From the NCBI GenBank assembly GCA_018262875.1, contig JADFDL010000085.1, positions 1 to 7,137 of the forward strand: a DNA stretch of 7,137 bases. The letters are read 5' to 3'. A model generated the notes under the pieces. That model did no database searches, was not told the origin of the DNA, and saw only the letters and a list, made by a program, of their open reading frames with translations. Of the stretch, positions 1-6,288 are shown one piece after another. The translations under genes were made by a program, and so were the position numbers. Source of the stretch: Rhodocyclaceae bacterium (lineage in GTDB: Bacteria; Pseudomonadota; Gammaproteobacteria; Burkholderiales; Rhodocyclaceae). Every line of letters starts with the position of its first letter. The stretch's first letter is position 1.

Positions 1-2
1 TG

Positions 3-902
3 CAGCTGAATGACCTTTCCCGCGACGAGCTGGAGCACGTCTTCGCCCGCACGCGCTGGATCAAGGACAAGTTTAAGCGCTACGAACCCTATCACCCGCT
101 GTTCGACCGCACGCTGGTGATGATCTTCGAGAAGCAGAGCACGCGCACGCGACTTTCCTTCGAAGCCGGCATGCACCAGCTCGGCGGCTCGGCGATCTTC
201 CTCAGCACGCGCGACTCGCAGCTCGGCCGCGGCGAGCCGGTGGAGGATGCCGCCCAGGTCATCTCGCGCATGTGCGACATCGTCATGATCCGCACCTTCG
301 AGCAGGACATCATCGACCGCTTCGCGCGCCATTCGCGCGTGCCGGTGATCAACGGCCTGACCAACGAATACCACCCCTGCCAGATTCTCGCCGATATCTT
401 CACCTTCATCGAGCATCGCGGCTCGATCGCCGGCAAGACGGTGGCCTGGATCGGCGACTCCAACAACGTCTGCAACACCTGGCTGCAGGCGGCCGAGGTG
501 TTCGGCTTCAACGTGCATGTGTCGACCCCGCCGGGCTATGAAGTCGAGCCCGAGCGTGCCGGCCTCTACGGCACCGACCATTACGAGGAGTTCGCCGACC
601 CGGCGGACGCCGCGCGCGGCGCCGATCTCGTCACGACCGACGTGTGGACGTCGATGGGTTTCGAGGCGGAGAACGAAGAGCGCCGCCGCGATTTCGAGGA
701 CTGGCAGGTTGATGCCGAGATGATGCGGGCGGCCGGCCCGCAGGCCCTCTTCATGCACTGCCTGCCTGCCCACCGCGGCGAGGAGGTGGCTGCCGAGGTC
801 ATCGACGGCCCGCAAAGCGTGGTGTGGGACGAGGCGGAGAACCGGCTGCATACCCAGAAAGCGCTGATGGAGTATCTGCTCCTCGGTCGCGTGAATTCCT
901 GA
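3..902 (+). CDS. argF: Ornithine carbamoyltransferase, 5' end cut off by window
   Basis: Cytoplasmic anabolic enzyme that joins carbamoyl phosphate to ornithine, giving citrulline and phosphate (step 6 of arginine synthesis). The open frame runs from the first complete codon ([14 protein letters not shown]) to TGA at 900-902. That is 299 residues against a family length of roughly 300-310, so only about 5-10 N-terminal residues lie outside. Counting from the first codon here, the carbamoyl-phosphate motif STRTR is at residues 46-50. HPCQ follows near residue 124, then a DSNNVCNT segment, the SMG loop, and the ornithine-binding HCLP motif ([11 protein letters not shown]) near residue 251. All family motifs are intact, so the gene should be functional. 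An internal GTG/ATG at 117-122 is not the start, because conserved sequence continues upstream of it. argG begins 19 bases downstream, consistent with an argF-argG operon. The promoter is outside the window. Confidence 0.97.
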   Translation, partial: QLNDLSRDELEHVFARTRWIKDKFKRYEPYHPLFDRTLVMIFEKQSTRTRLSFEAGMHQLGGSAIFLSTRDSQLGRGEPVEDAAQVISRMCDIVMIRTFEQDIIDRFARHSRVPVINGLTNEYHPCQILADIFTFIEHRGSIAGKTVAWIGDSNNVCNTWLQAAEVFGFNVHVSTPPGYEVEPERAGLYGTDHYEEFADPADAARGADLVTTDVWTSMGFEAENEERRRDFEDWQVDAEMMRAAGPQALFMHCLPAHRGEEVAAEVIDGPQSVVWDEAENRLHTQKALMEYLLLGRVNS

Positions 903-921
903 TCCAGCGAAGCAAGCAAAC

Positions 922-2175
922 ATGAGCAAAGCGAAAAAGAAACCATCGTCCGGCGTCAAGAAAGTCGTGCTCGCCTATTCGGGCGGCCTCGACACCTCCG
1001 TTATCCTGAAGTGGCTGCAGGACACCTACGGCTGCGAGGTCGTCACCTTCACCGCCGACCTCGGCCAGGGCGAGGAGCTCGATCCGGCCCGCGCCAAGGC
1101 GCTGAAGTTCGGCATCAAGCGCCAGAACATCTTCATCGACGACCTGCGCGAGGAGTTCGTGCGCGACTTCGTCTTCCCGATGTTTCGCTGCAACACCGTC
1201 TATGAAGGCGAGTATCTGCTCGGCACCTCGATTGCCCGTCCGCTCATCGCCAAGCGGCTGGTAGAGATCGCCAGGAAGACCGGCGCCGACGCCATTTCGC
1301 ACGGGGCCACCGGCAAGGGCAACGATCAGGTGCGCTTCGAGCTGGGCGCCTACGCGCTGATGCCCAACGTCAAGGTCATCGCGCCGTGGCGCGAGTGGGA
1401 TCTGCTCTCGCGCGAGAAGCTGATGGCCTATGCCGAAATGCACGGCATCCCGGTGGACATGAAGCACAAGAAGGGCGGTTCGCCCTATTCGATGGATGCC
1501 AACCTGCTGCACATCTCCTACGAAGGCCGCCACCTGGAGAATCCGGCGGCCGAGGCCGAGGAGTCGATGTGGCGCTGGACGGTGTCGCCGGAGAAGGCGC
1601 CGAACAAGGCCGAATATCTCGATCTGGAATTCAAGCAGGGCGATCTCGTCGCCATCAACGGCAAGAAGATGAAGGCCCACGAACTGCTGGCCACGCTCAA
1701 CCAGCTCGGCGGCAGGCACGGCATCGGCCGCCTCGATCTGGTCGAGAACCGCTATGTCGGCATGAAATCGCGCGGCTGCTACGAAACCCCGGGCGGCACC
1801 ATCCTGCTCAAGGCGCATCGCGCCATCGAGTCGGTCTGCCTCGATCGCGAAGTGGCGCATCTCAAGGACGACCTGATGCCACGCTACGCCAGCCTGATCT
1901 ACAACGGCTACTGGTGGAGCCCGGAGCGCAAGGCGCTGCAGGCGCTGATCGACCATACCCAGCAGACGGTGAACGGCTGGGTGCGGCTGAAGCTCTACAA
2001 GGGCAACGTCATCCTCGTCGGCCGCGACTCGAAGACCGATTCGCTGTTCGATCCGACCATCGCCACCTTCGAAGACGATGCCGGCGCCTACGATCAGCGC
2101 GATGCGGGCGGTTTCATCAAGCTCAATGCCCTGCGCATGCGCATCGCCGCGAACCGGACGCGCAAGAAGCGCTGA
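922..2175 (+). CDS. argG: Argininosuccinate synthase
   Basis: Cytoplasmic enzyme that condenses citrulline with aspartate, using ATP, to form argininosuccinate (step 7 of arginine synthesis). It acts directly on the product of the upstream argF. The protein is 417 residues, slightly longer than the usual 400-410 because of a basic, lysine-rich N-terminus ([14 protein letters not shown]). The N-type ATP-pyrophosphatase P-loop AYSGGLDTS is at residues 18-26, and the HGATGKGND loop is at 127-135. Sequence typical of the synthetase and multimerisation regions continues to the end. ATG at 922 is chosen because the P-loop sits at the expected distance from it; no strong Shine-Dalgarno is visible in the 19-base gap. 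The following gene starts 3 bases after the TGA, suggesting translational coupling. Nothing in it looks broken. Confidence 0.97.
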   Translation: MSKAKKKPSSGVKKVVLAYSGGLDTSVILKWLQDTYGCEVVTFTADLGQGEELDPARAKALKFGIKRQNIFIDDLREEFVRDFVFPMFRCNTVYEGEYLLGTSIARPLIAKRLVEIARKTGADAISHGATGKGNDQVRFELGAYALMPNVKVIAPWREWDLLSREKLMAYAEMHGIPVDMKHKKGGSPYSMDANLLHISYEGRHLENPAAEAEESMWRWTVSPEKAPNKAEYLDLEFKQGDLVAINGKKMKAHELLATLNQLGGRHGIGRLDLVENRYVGMKSRGCYETPGGTILLKAHRAIESVCLDREVAHLKDDLMPRYASLIYNGYWWSPERKALQALIDHTQQTVNGWVRLKLYKGNVILVGRDSKTDSLFDPTIATFEDDAGAYDQRDAGGFIKLNALRMRIAANRTRKKR

Positions 2176-2178
2176 ACA

Positions 2179-2400
2179 ATGGAAGGAACCCTGTTCGGCT
2201 TTACCGAGCAGGAGGTGGCCGATTTCGGGCTGACCTTTCTGCTCGGCGGGTTCATCCTCTTCATGCTGTTCATCATCGGCGAACTGGCGTGGAAGTCGAA
2301 GGCCGGCAAAATGGGCACCTTCATTCTGTTTTTCGTCCTGGCCTTCGGCATGCTGGGATTTGCCGCCAAGGCCATCATCAAGAAGCTCTGGGGAATTTGA
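2179..2400 (+). CDS. Small two-helix membrane protein, DUF2788-like
   Basis: Encodes 73 residues with a clear two-pass membrane layout. Hydrophobic segments lie at about residues 16-36 ([15 protein letters not shown] core) and 45-64 ([19 protein letters not shown] core). A short positively charged loop (KSKAGK) joins them, and a basic tail (KKLW) follows. By the positive-inside rule this loop is likely cytoplasmic. Size, layout and the loop-GTFILF pattern resemble the uncharacterised DUF2788 family as I recall it; that assignment is not searched. It starts 3 bases after the argG stop and ends 1 base before the ppnP start, so it is very likely translated within this operon. Codon use and GC content match its neighbours. 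No function can be assigned from sequence; a link to arginine synthesis is suggested only by position. Confidence 0.85.
   Translation: MEGTLFGFTEQEVADFGLTFLLGGFILFMLFIIGELAWKSKAGKMGTFILFFVLAFGMLGFAAKAIIKKLWGI
2390..2395 (+). promoter_or_regulatory. Ribosome binding site deciding the ppnP start
   Basis: GGGGAA lies inside the last codons of the small membrane protein gene, 6 bases before ATG at 2402. It supports that start over the in-frame upstream ATG at 2360, which would add a non-conserved 14-residue leader and overlap the preceding gene by 41 bases. Confidence 0.6.
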
Positions 2401-2401
2401 T

Positions 2402-2713
2402 ATGTCGCAATTCGATAGCGTTTCCGTGGTCAAGAAGGCCAATGTCTACTTCGATGGCAAGTGCATCAGCCATACCGTGCTGTTTGCGGATGGCACGAAG
2501 AAGACTGTCGGCGTCATTTTTCCGTCGCAGCTCGTCTTCAATACCGGCGCGCCGGAGATCATGGAGATCAATGCCGGCCGTTGCCGCGTGCGCCTCAAAG
2601 GAGAAAGTCAGTGGCGGGAATACGGCGCCGGCGAGCGCTTCAGCGTGCCGGGCAACAGCAGCTTCGACATCGAGACTGTCGAACTGCTGGATTACGTCTG
2701 CCATTTTTCCTGA
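2402..2713 (+). CDS. ppnP: Pyrimidine/purine nucleoside phosphorylase (cupin fold)
   Basis: Small cytoplasmic phosphorylase that splits nucleosides with phosphate into free base and ribose 1-phosphate; the E. coli PpnP (YaiE) family accepts both purine and pyrimidine nucleosides. The protein has 103 residues from ATG 2402, against 94 in E. coli. The family pattern is easy to follow: [13 protein letters not shown] near the N-terminus, then [43 protein letters not shown] and a C-terminal YVCHF. The short beta-rich repeats and the G-x-x-F-x-V-P-G turn are those of a single cupin barrel. A start at 2360 is possible in frame but adds residues unlike the family. It sits 1 base after the DUF2788-like gene and 33 bases before yajQ. 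Its role is probably nucleoside salvage; the link to arginine genes looks like shared transcription rather than shared pathway. Confidence 0.93.
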   Translation: MSQFDSVSVVKKANVYFDGKCISHTVLFADGTKKTVGVIFPSQLVFNTGAPEIMEINAGRCRVRLKGESQWREYGAGERFSVPGNSSFDIETVELLDYVCHFS

Positions 2714-2734
2714 GCGATTTGATTTGTTCAGGCA

Positions 2735-2742
2735 GGGAGGGG
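2735..2742 (+). promoter_or_regulatory. Strong Shine-Dalgarno for yajQ
   Basis: The purine-rich GGGAGGGG lies 4 bases before ATG at 2747, in the 33-base gap after ppnP. It is one of the strongest ribosome binding sites in the window and fixes the yajQ start. Confidence 0.6.
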
Positions 2743-2746
2743 AACC

Positions 2747-3232
2747 ATGCCGTCATTCGATATCGTTTCCGAAGTCAATCAGGTCGAGCTGCGCAATGCC
2801 CTTGAGCAATCCAACAAGGAAATTACCAATCGCTTCGACTTCAAGGGTTCCGACGCCCGCATCGAGCTGGGCGAGGACAATCTGACCCTGTACGCCGACG
2901 ACGAGTTCAAGCTCGGCCAGGTCTACGACGTTCTCACCGCCAAGCTCGCCAAGCGCAATGTCGACGTGCGCTGCCTCGATCGCGGCGACATCGAGAAAGT
3001 GAGCGGCAACAAGGCCAAGCAGGTCGTCACGGTCAAGGAAGGTGTGGCCGGCGAGCTGGCCAAGAAGATCGTCCGGGTCATCAAGGACAGCAAGCTCAAG
3101 GTGCAGGCCAGTATCCAGGGCGAGGCGGTGCGCGTCTCCGGCGCCAAGCGGGACGTGCTGCAGGAAGCCATCGCGCTGGTGCGCAAATCCGTCACCGACG
3201 TGCCGCTGCAGTTCAACAACTTCAGGGACTGA
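2747..3232 (+). CDS. yajQ: YajQ family nucleotide-binding protein
   Basis: The 161-residue protein is full length for the YajQ/UPF0234 (DUF520) family, whose members have two ferredoxin-like domains and bind nucleotides. Some homologues, notably in Xanthomonas, bind cyclic di-GMP and influence virulence gene expression; E. coli YajQ binds ATP and GTP in vitro. Visible hallmarks are the N-terminus [18 protein letters not shown], then [63 protein letters not shown] and the C-terminus [10 protein letters not shown]. All family blocks are present and uninterrupted. The start is supported by a strong ribosome binding site. Its TGA abuts the stop of the convergent amidotransferase with no base between. 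The precise cellular role in this organism cannot be read from sequence. Confidence 0.96.
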   Translation: MPSFDIVSEVNQVELRNALEQSNKEITNRFDFKGSDARIELGEDNLTLYADDEFKLGQVYDVLTAKLAKRNVDVRCLDRGDIEKVSGNKAKQVVTVKEGVAGELAKKIVRVIKDSKLKVQASIQGEAVRVSGAKRDVLQEAIALVRKSVTDVPLQFNNFRD

Positions 3233-3940
3233 TCAGGTCCGATTCAGGCCGGCGATCCACCGCATGTAGATATTGTCGGCGACGGCATTGAGCGCCGCCA
3301 CTTTCGACCCCATATTCGCCTGCATGGCCTCCGGCGACTGCACTGCGGGGCTGTCCGAGGCGGCGATTTCCCCGGCGCCGTCCTTGCACCACTGCCGGAT
3401 CATCTCCTCCGTCATCTCGACGTGGCATTGCATGCCGAAGACCTTGCCCAGCGCATAGGCCTGATTGGCGCAATTGTCGCTCTCCAGCAGACGCACGGCG
3501 CCGGGCGGGATGCTGAAGGTTTCGCCGTGCCAGTGGAAGGTCTCGAAGCCGCGCAGGCCGCCGAACCAGCCGTGCGCCTGGGCGTTGTCCAGCACGCGTA
3601 CCGGCCCCCAGCCGATTTCCTTCACCCGGTTTTGCGTGATGGAGCCACCCAGCGCTTTGGCGATGAGCTGGCCGCCGAGGCAATGGCCGAGCACCGGCAG
3701 TTCGGCGGCGACGGCGGCGCGGATCAATTCGCACGATTGCGCGATCCACGGCAGGGGGTCGTGCACGCTCATCGGTCCGCCCATGAAGACCAGCCCGGAA
3801 AAGCCGCCGATGCCGGCAGGAACGGCATCCCCTTCATCGATGCGGATGAGCTGCCAGGGGAGCGAATGGCGATCGAGGAATGTGGCAAAATAGCCTGGTC
3901 CTTCGGTGCGGAAATGGCGAAAGATGGCAACGCGTTTCAT
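3233..3940 (-). CDS. Class I glutamine amidotransferase-like protein
   Basis: A stand-alone 235-residue class I (triad) glutamine amidotransferase-fold protein, cytoplasmic by composition. The nucleophile elbow is GHCLGGQ with Cys87, and the other triad residues appear as His173 and Glu175 in MQCHVEMTEEM. An oxyanion-type glycine loop, FMGGPMSVHD, is at 52-61. This domain normally releases ammonia from glutamine for a partner synthetase, or in stand-alone relatives acts on gamma-glutamyl substrates. No synthetase partner is nearby, so the acceptor is unknown. The start is ATG read from 3940. The frame stays open upstream to 4123, but the extra residues are unlike the family, and no usable start codon lies just upstream. 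No clear Shine-Dalgarno is visible. Its start overlaps the divergent protease start, and its stop abuts yajQ, so it has no intergenic sequence of its own. Confidence 0.92.
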   Translation of the reverse strand: MKRVAIFRHFRTEGPGYFATFLDRHSLPWQLIRIDEGDAVPAGIGGFSGLVFMGGPMSVHDPLPWIAQSCELIRAAVAAELPVLGHCLGGQLIAKALGGSITQNRVKEIGWGPVRVLDNAQAHGWFGGLRGFETFHWHGETFSIPPGAVRLLESDNCANQAYALGKVFGMQCHVEMTEEMIRQWCKDGAGEIAASDSPAVQSPEAMQANMGSKVAALNAVADNIYMRWIAGLNRT

Positions 3941-3941
3941 G

Positions 3942-4598
3942 ATGAATGAAAAGGCATGGCGAGTGGCGAATTCTAGCCTGTTCGCGCTTTTTTGCGCATT
4001 CGCCGCGATCCCTGCCTGGGCCGTGGATGTCGGCGTGGTCGGCCTGTTTCCCGGCAAGGCGGTGCTGGTGATCGACGGCGGCGCGCCGCGCACCGTGCCG
4101 GTCGGCGCCAGCGTCAGCGGCATCAGGCTGATCGCCGTGGATCAGGACAGCGTCACGGTCGAGATCGGCGGCAAGCGGCAGCGCCTGGCGATCGGCCAGC
4201 ATGCGCATTCCGGCGGCCATGGCGGCGAGACACAGAACACCAGCCTGACGGCGGACAGCCGCGGCCACTTCATTACTACCGGCACGGTCAATGGCGCGAC
4301 GATCCGCTTCATGGTCGATACCGGCGCCACCAGCATCGCCCTCGGCGCTTCCGATGCCCGCCGCGCCAATGTCAGCACGGCCAATGCACGGCCGGTCATG
4401 GTGCAGACGGCGAACGGCATCACCCAGGGTTGGCTCGTCACCCTCGACACGGTGCGGGTCGGCGATGTCACTCTGAATGGGGTCGAGGGAATAGTGCACC
4501 AGCACGACATGCCGATCGCCCTGCTTGGCATGAGCTTTCTCAACCGCATGGAAATGAAGCGCGACGGGCAGACCATGACGTTGCGCAAGCGCTACTGA
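3942..4598 (+). CDS. Secreted retropepsin-like aspartic protease (TIGR02281 type)
   Basis: The 218-residue predicted exported protein starts with a Sec-type signal peptide: a short n-region with Lys4 and Arg7, a hydrophobic stretch at 11-27, and a likely cut after AWA at 25-27. The Cys in the hydrophobic stretch is not in a lipobox. Residues about 28-85 form a beta-rich N-terminal region, with a His/Gly-rich linker to about 95. The C-terminal half is a single-lobed aspartic protease domain. Its active-site motif is VDTGATS (Asp126-Thr-Gly-Ala129), and the second hydrophobic-Gly motif is LLGMSF at 194-199. One lobe implies it works as a homodimer. This matches the bacterial clan AA DTGA family; natural substrates are unknown. 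The start is uncertain: ATG 3939, ATG 3924 and GTG 3963 (with an upstream AAGG) are also in frame. The Nudix gene follows. Confidence 0.88.
   Translation: MNEKAWRVANSSLFALFCAFAAIPAWAVDVGVVGLFPGKAVLVIDGGAPRTVPVGASVSGIRLIAVDQDSVTVEIGGKRQRLAIGQHAHSGGHGGETQNTSLTADSRGHFITTGTVNGATIRFMVDTGATSIALGASDARRANVSTANARPVMVQTANGITQGWLVTLDTVRVGDVTLNGVEGIVHQHDMPIALLGMSFLNRMEMKRDGQTMTLRKRY
3970..3975 (-). promoter_or_regulatory. Candidate -10 box for the amidotransferase gene
   Basis: On the minus strand this reads TAGAAT, five of six matches to TATAAT, about 30 bases upstream of the amidotransferase ATG. No convincing -35 hexamer is seen 16-18 bases further upstream. It lies inside the signal-peptide coding region of the divergent protease. 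Tentative. Confidence 0.25.
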
Positions 4599-4638
4599 AT
4601 TGAGCACCCGGCCCCGCCCCTCGAAACAGAAAACCTTG

Positions 4639-5217
4639 ATGCCGACGGCAGACTGGCTGCGGCAGCGCCTCGCCGGGCCGCGCCAGTTGCAGGTCGTGAT
4701 CGAAGACGCCGTACCGGCGAGACTGACTTCTGCCGCAGTGCTGGTGCCGGTCATCGAGCGGCCGGAAGGATTGACCGTGCTGTTCACGCAGCGCACCGCC
4801 CATCTCAACGATCACGCCGGCCAGGTGAGCTTTCCCGGCGGCCGCTGCGAGGTGACCGACGCCTCCCCGGTATTTACGGCGCTGCGCGAGACCGAGGAAG
4901 AAATCGGCCTTGCCCCCGAGTTGATCGAGATCCTCGGCATCCTGTCCGAATACCGTACCGGCACCGGCTTCAGCGTCACCCCGGTGGTCGGCCTGGTGCG
5001 CCCGCCCTTCGACCTTCATCCGGACAGTTTCGAGGTGGCCGAGGTGTTCGAGACGCCACTCGCTTTCCTGCTGGATCCGGCCAACCACCAGCGCCACAGC
5101 ATGGAGATCGGCGGCGTGCTGCGCCACTATTACGCCATGCCCTACGAGGGCCATTTCATCTGGGGCGCCACGGCCGGCATGCTGGTGAGCCTGCACCGTC
5201 TGCTTTACGGCGACTAG
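4639..5217 (+). CDS. nudL: CoA pyrophosphatase-type Nudix hydrolase
   Basis: Cytoplasmic Nudix hydrolase, likely cleaving coenzyme A or its derivatives to 3',5'-ADP and 4'-phosphopantetheine; substrate inferred from the subfamily. From ATG 4639 it has 192 residues, the same length as E. coli NudL. The CoA-subfamily signature is at about 47-68 (LFTQRTAHLNDHAGQVSFPG), and the metal-binding Nudix box core RETEEEIGL is at 83-91. The spacing between GG and RE carries the one-residue offset seen in this subfamily. A C-terminal FIWGATAGML block also matches NudL. An alternative TTG start at 4600, one base after the protease stop, would add 13 residues (STRPRPSKQKTL) not evident in relatives; neither start has a clear Shine-Dalgarno. 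The stop TAG lies in the outer edge of a large inverted repeat. Confidence 0.92.
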   Translation: MPTADWLRQRLAGPRQLQVVIEDAVPARLTSAAVLVPVIERPEGLTVLFTQRTAHLNDHAGQVSFPGGRCEVTDASPVFTALRETEEEIGLAPELIEILGILSEYRTGTGFSVTPVVGLVRPPFDLHPDSFEVAEVFETPLAFLLDPANHQRHSMEIGGVLRHYYAMPYEGHFIWGATAGMLVSLHRLLYGD

Positions 5218-5267
5218 GGCCTGTTGACATTCATTTGGTCCGGCCAAATGAATGTCAACAGGCCCTA
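5215..5267. repeat. Perfect 24-bp inverted repeat, TA-flanked palindromic element
   Basis: The arms at 5215-5238 and 5244-5267 are perfect reverse complements, with the 5-base spacer TCCGG between them. The outermost pair of bases on each side is TA. Inside these, each arm begins GGGCCTGTTGACATTCAT, reading inwards. As RNA it would fold into a very stable hairpin directly at the Nudix stop codon. No T-run follows the right arm and the stem is only about half GC, so it is not a classic intrinsic terminator, though it could still stabilise or process the transcript end. The TA flanks and the GGGCCTGTT ends recall terminal repeats of IS5-group elements that insert at TA-type targets. A 49-bp palindromic insertion (5217-5265) with a TA duplication is therefore a reasonable reading. 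The family assignment is from memory. Confidence 0.9.
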
Positions 5268-5295
5268 ATGCAACAGACCCAACTCGTGGCACTAA

Positions 5296-5304
5296 TGCGA
5301 TAAT
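5296..5304 (+). promoter_or_regulatory. Candidate extended -10 promoter for the AmpE/CobD-family gene
   Basis: TGCGATAAT contains an extended -10 dinucleotide TG, one spacer base and GATAAT (five of six to TATAAT). Transcription would begin near 5311, leaving about a 33-base leader before ATG 5344. No good -35 is seen at 16-18 bases, which an extended -10 can tolerate. The rest of the 126-base gap holds only the inverted repeat and short repeated words. Confidence 0.4.
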
Positions 5305-5343
5305 TCAGCCTGTCCGTCGGCGGTTCAGTACCTGCACTTTTTC

Positions 5344-6267
5344 ATGATCGTCATTTCCCTCATCGTCGTCCTGCTGCTGGAGCAGTTGCGACCGCTGGCC
5401 GAGCGCAAGGTGGTCGCCGTGCCGCTGTCGCACTATGCACGCTTTTTCGAAGGACACTTAAACGACGGCCAGGAGCGCCACGGCATGATCGCCTGGCTGC
5501 TGGCCGTGCTGCCGGCGACGATCGCCTGCGCGGCTCTCTATTTCGCACTGCTGGCCGTCAATCCGCTGCTCGGCTTTCTCTGGAACGTCGCGATCCTCTA
5601 CCTGACGCTGGGCTTCCGCCAGTTCAGCCACTACTACACCGACATCCACCTGGCGCTGCGCATGGGCGAGACGGATCGCGCCCGGGCGCTCCTCGGCGAA
5701 TGGCGCGGCCGCGCCGCCGACGGCCTCAACGCCACCGAGATTGCACGCCTGGCCATGGAGGAGGCGTTGGTCGCCTCGCACCGCCATGTTTTCGCCGTGG
5801 TCGTCTGGTTCGTTCTGCTGCCGGGACCGGCCGGCGCCCTGATGTACCGTCTGGCCTACTATTTCAAGCGCCAGTGGGGCGAGCGCCGCGACGCCGAGTT
5901 CGGCGCCTTCGGCCGTTTTGCCGAGCGGGCCTTCGCCGTCATCGACTGGCTGCCGGTGCGCATCACCGCGGCGGCCTTTGCCGTCGTCGGCGACTTCGAG
6001 GACGCGGTTTACTGCTGGCGCACCCAGGCGGCGCGCTGGCCGGACGAGGCAGCGGGTATACTGCTGGCAAGCGGTGCCGGCGCACTGGGCGTGCGCCTGG
6101 GGCTGCCGATCGTCGAATCGGGCGAAGTTTTGGCAAGACCCGAGGTGGGGCTGGGAGAGGAGGCCGACGCCGATTTCATGCAAAGCGGAATCGGACTGGT
6201 ATGGCGCACATTGGTGCTGTGTCTGTTGTTGCTGGCGCTGCTGGGTGTCGCCAATTGGGCAGGTTGA
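5344..6267 (+). CDS. AmpE/CobD(CbiB)-family inner membrane protein
   Basis: The 307-residue protein has several hydrophobic segments, at about 1-14, 48-71, 74-92, 148-167, 196-216 and 286-304, so it is an inner membrane protein. The segment LLPGPAGALMYRLAYYF (158-174) and the following FGRFAERAFAVIDWLPVRIT (187-208, discontinuous) match the shared AmpE/CbiB fold. The N-terminus (MIVISLIVVLLLEQLRPL) and overall layout resemble E. coli AmpE, a membrane partner of AmpD in beta-lactamase signalling. The GDP-x-x-x-HPV-type N-terminal signature of true cobinamide-phosphate synthases is missing. I therefore do not infer a cobalamin role; automatic annotation as CobD would be doubtful. No Shine-Dalgarno precedes ATG 5344. 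The in-frame start is supported by the hydrophobic start of the protein. A thiolase gene follows 21 bases later. Exact function unknown. Confidence 0.85.
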   Translation: MIVISLIVVLLLEQLRPLAERKVVAVPLSHYARFFEGHLNDGQERHGMIAWLLAVLPATIACAALYFALLAVNPLLGFLWNVAILYLTLGFRQFSHYYTDIHLALRMGETDRARALLGEWRGRAADGLNATEIARLAMEEALVASHRHVFAVVVWFVLLPGPAGALMYRLAYYFKRQWGERRDAEFGAFGRFAERAFAVIDWLPVRITAAAFAVVGDFEDAVYCWRTQAARWPDEAAGILLASGAGALGVRLGLPIVESGEVLARPEVGLGEEADADFMQSGIGLVWRTLVLCLLLLALLGVANWAG

Positions 6268-6276
6268 TTTCCTTTC

Positions 6277-6281
6277 AGGAG
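6277..6281 (+). promoter_or_regulatory. Shine-Dalgarno for the thiolase gene
   Basis: AGGAG lies 7 bases before ATG 6289 in the 21-base gap after the membrane protein gene. It is a near-ideal site and fixes the thiolase start. No promoter is evident in the gap. Confidence 0.65.
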
Positions 6282-6288
6282 TTACAAA

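Noticed and set aside
799..2442. 547-codon open frame on the minus strand opposite argG
   Set aside because: It lies wholly antisense to argG, the small membrane protein gene and parts of their neighbours, and is low-complexity Ala/Arg/Gly/Leu-rich sequence typical of shadow frames in GC-rich DNA. argG is unmistakable on the other strand.
1386..2885. 499-codon + strand frame running from argG into yajQ
   Set aside because: It crosses four genes in a different frame, with Arg- and Ser-rich sequence and no family pattern.
3984..3997. GCGC-TTTTTT-GCGC small palindrome as an operator or terminator
   Set aside because: The arms are only four bases, and it lies in the coding sequence for the hydrophobic core of the protease signal peptide, which explains the T-run.
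3941..4123. Longer amidotransferase reading up to 4123 on the minus strand
   Set aside because: The extra residues are Pro/Thr/Ala-rich, unlike the family, and overlap the protease coding region. The domain begins naturally at MKRVAIFRHF.
5224..5258. Perfect -35-like TTGACA in each arm of the inverted repeat, pointing inward on opposite strands
   Set aside because: At 16-18 bases spacing the best -10 candidates match only about three of six bases (for example AATGAA at 5247-5252), so no promoter is supported.
5215..5267. Inverted repeat as a classic rho-independent terminator
   Set aside because: No run of T follows the right arm (next bases ATGCAAC), and the stem is about half GC and unusually long and perfect.
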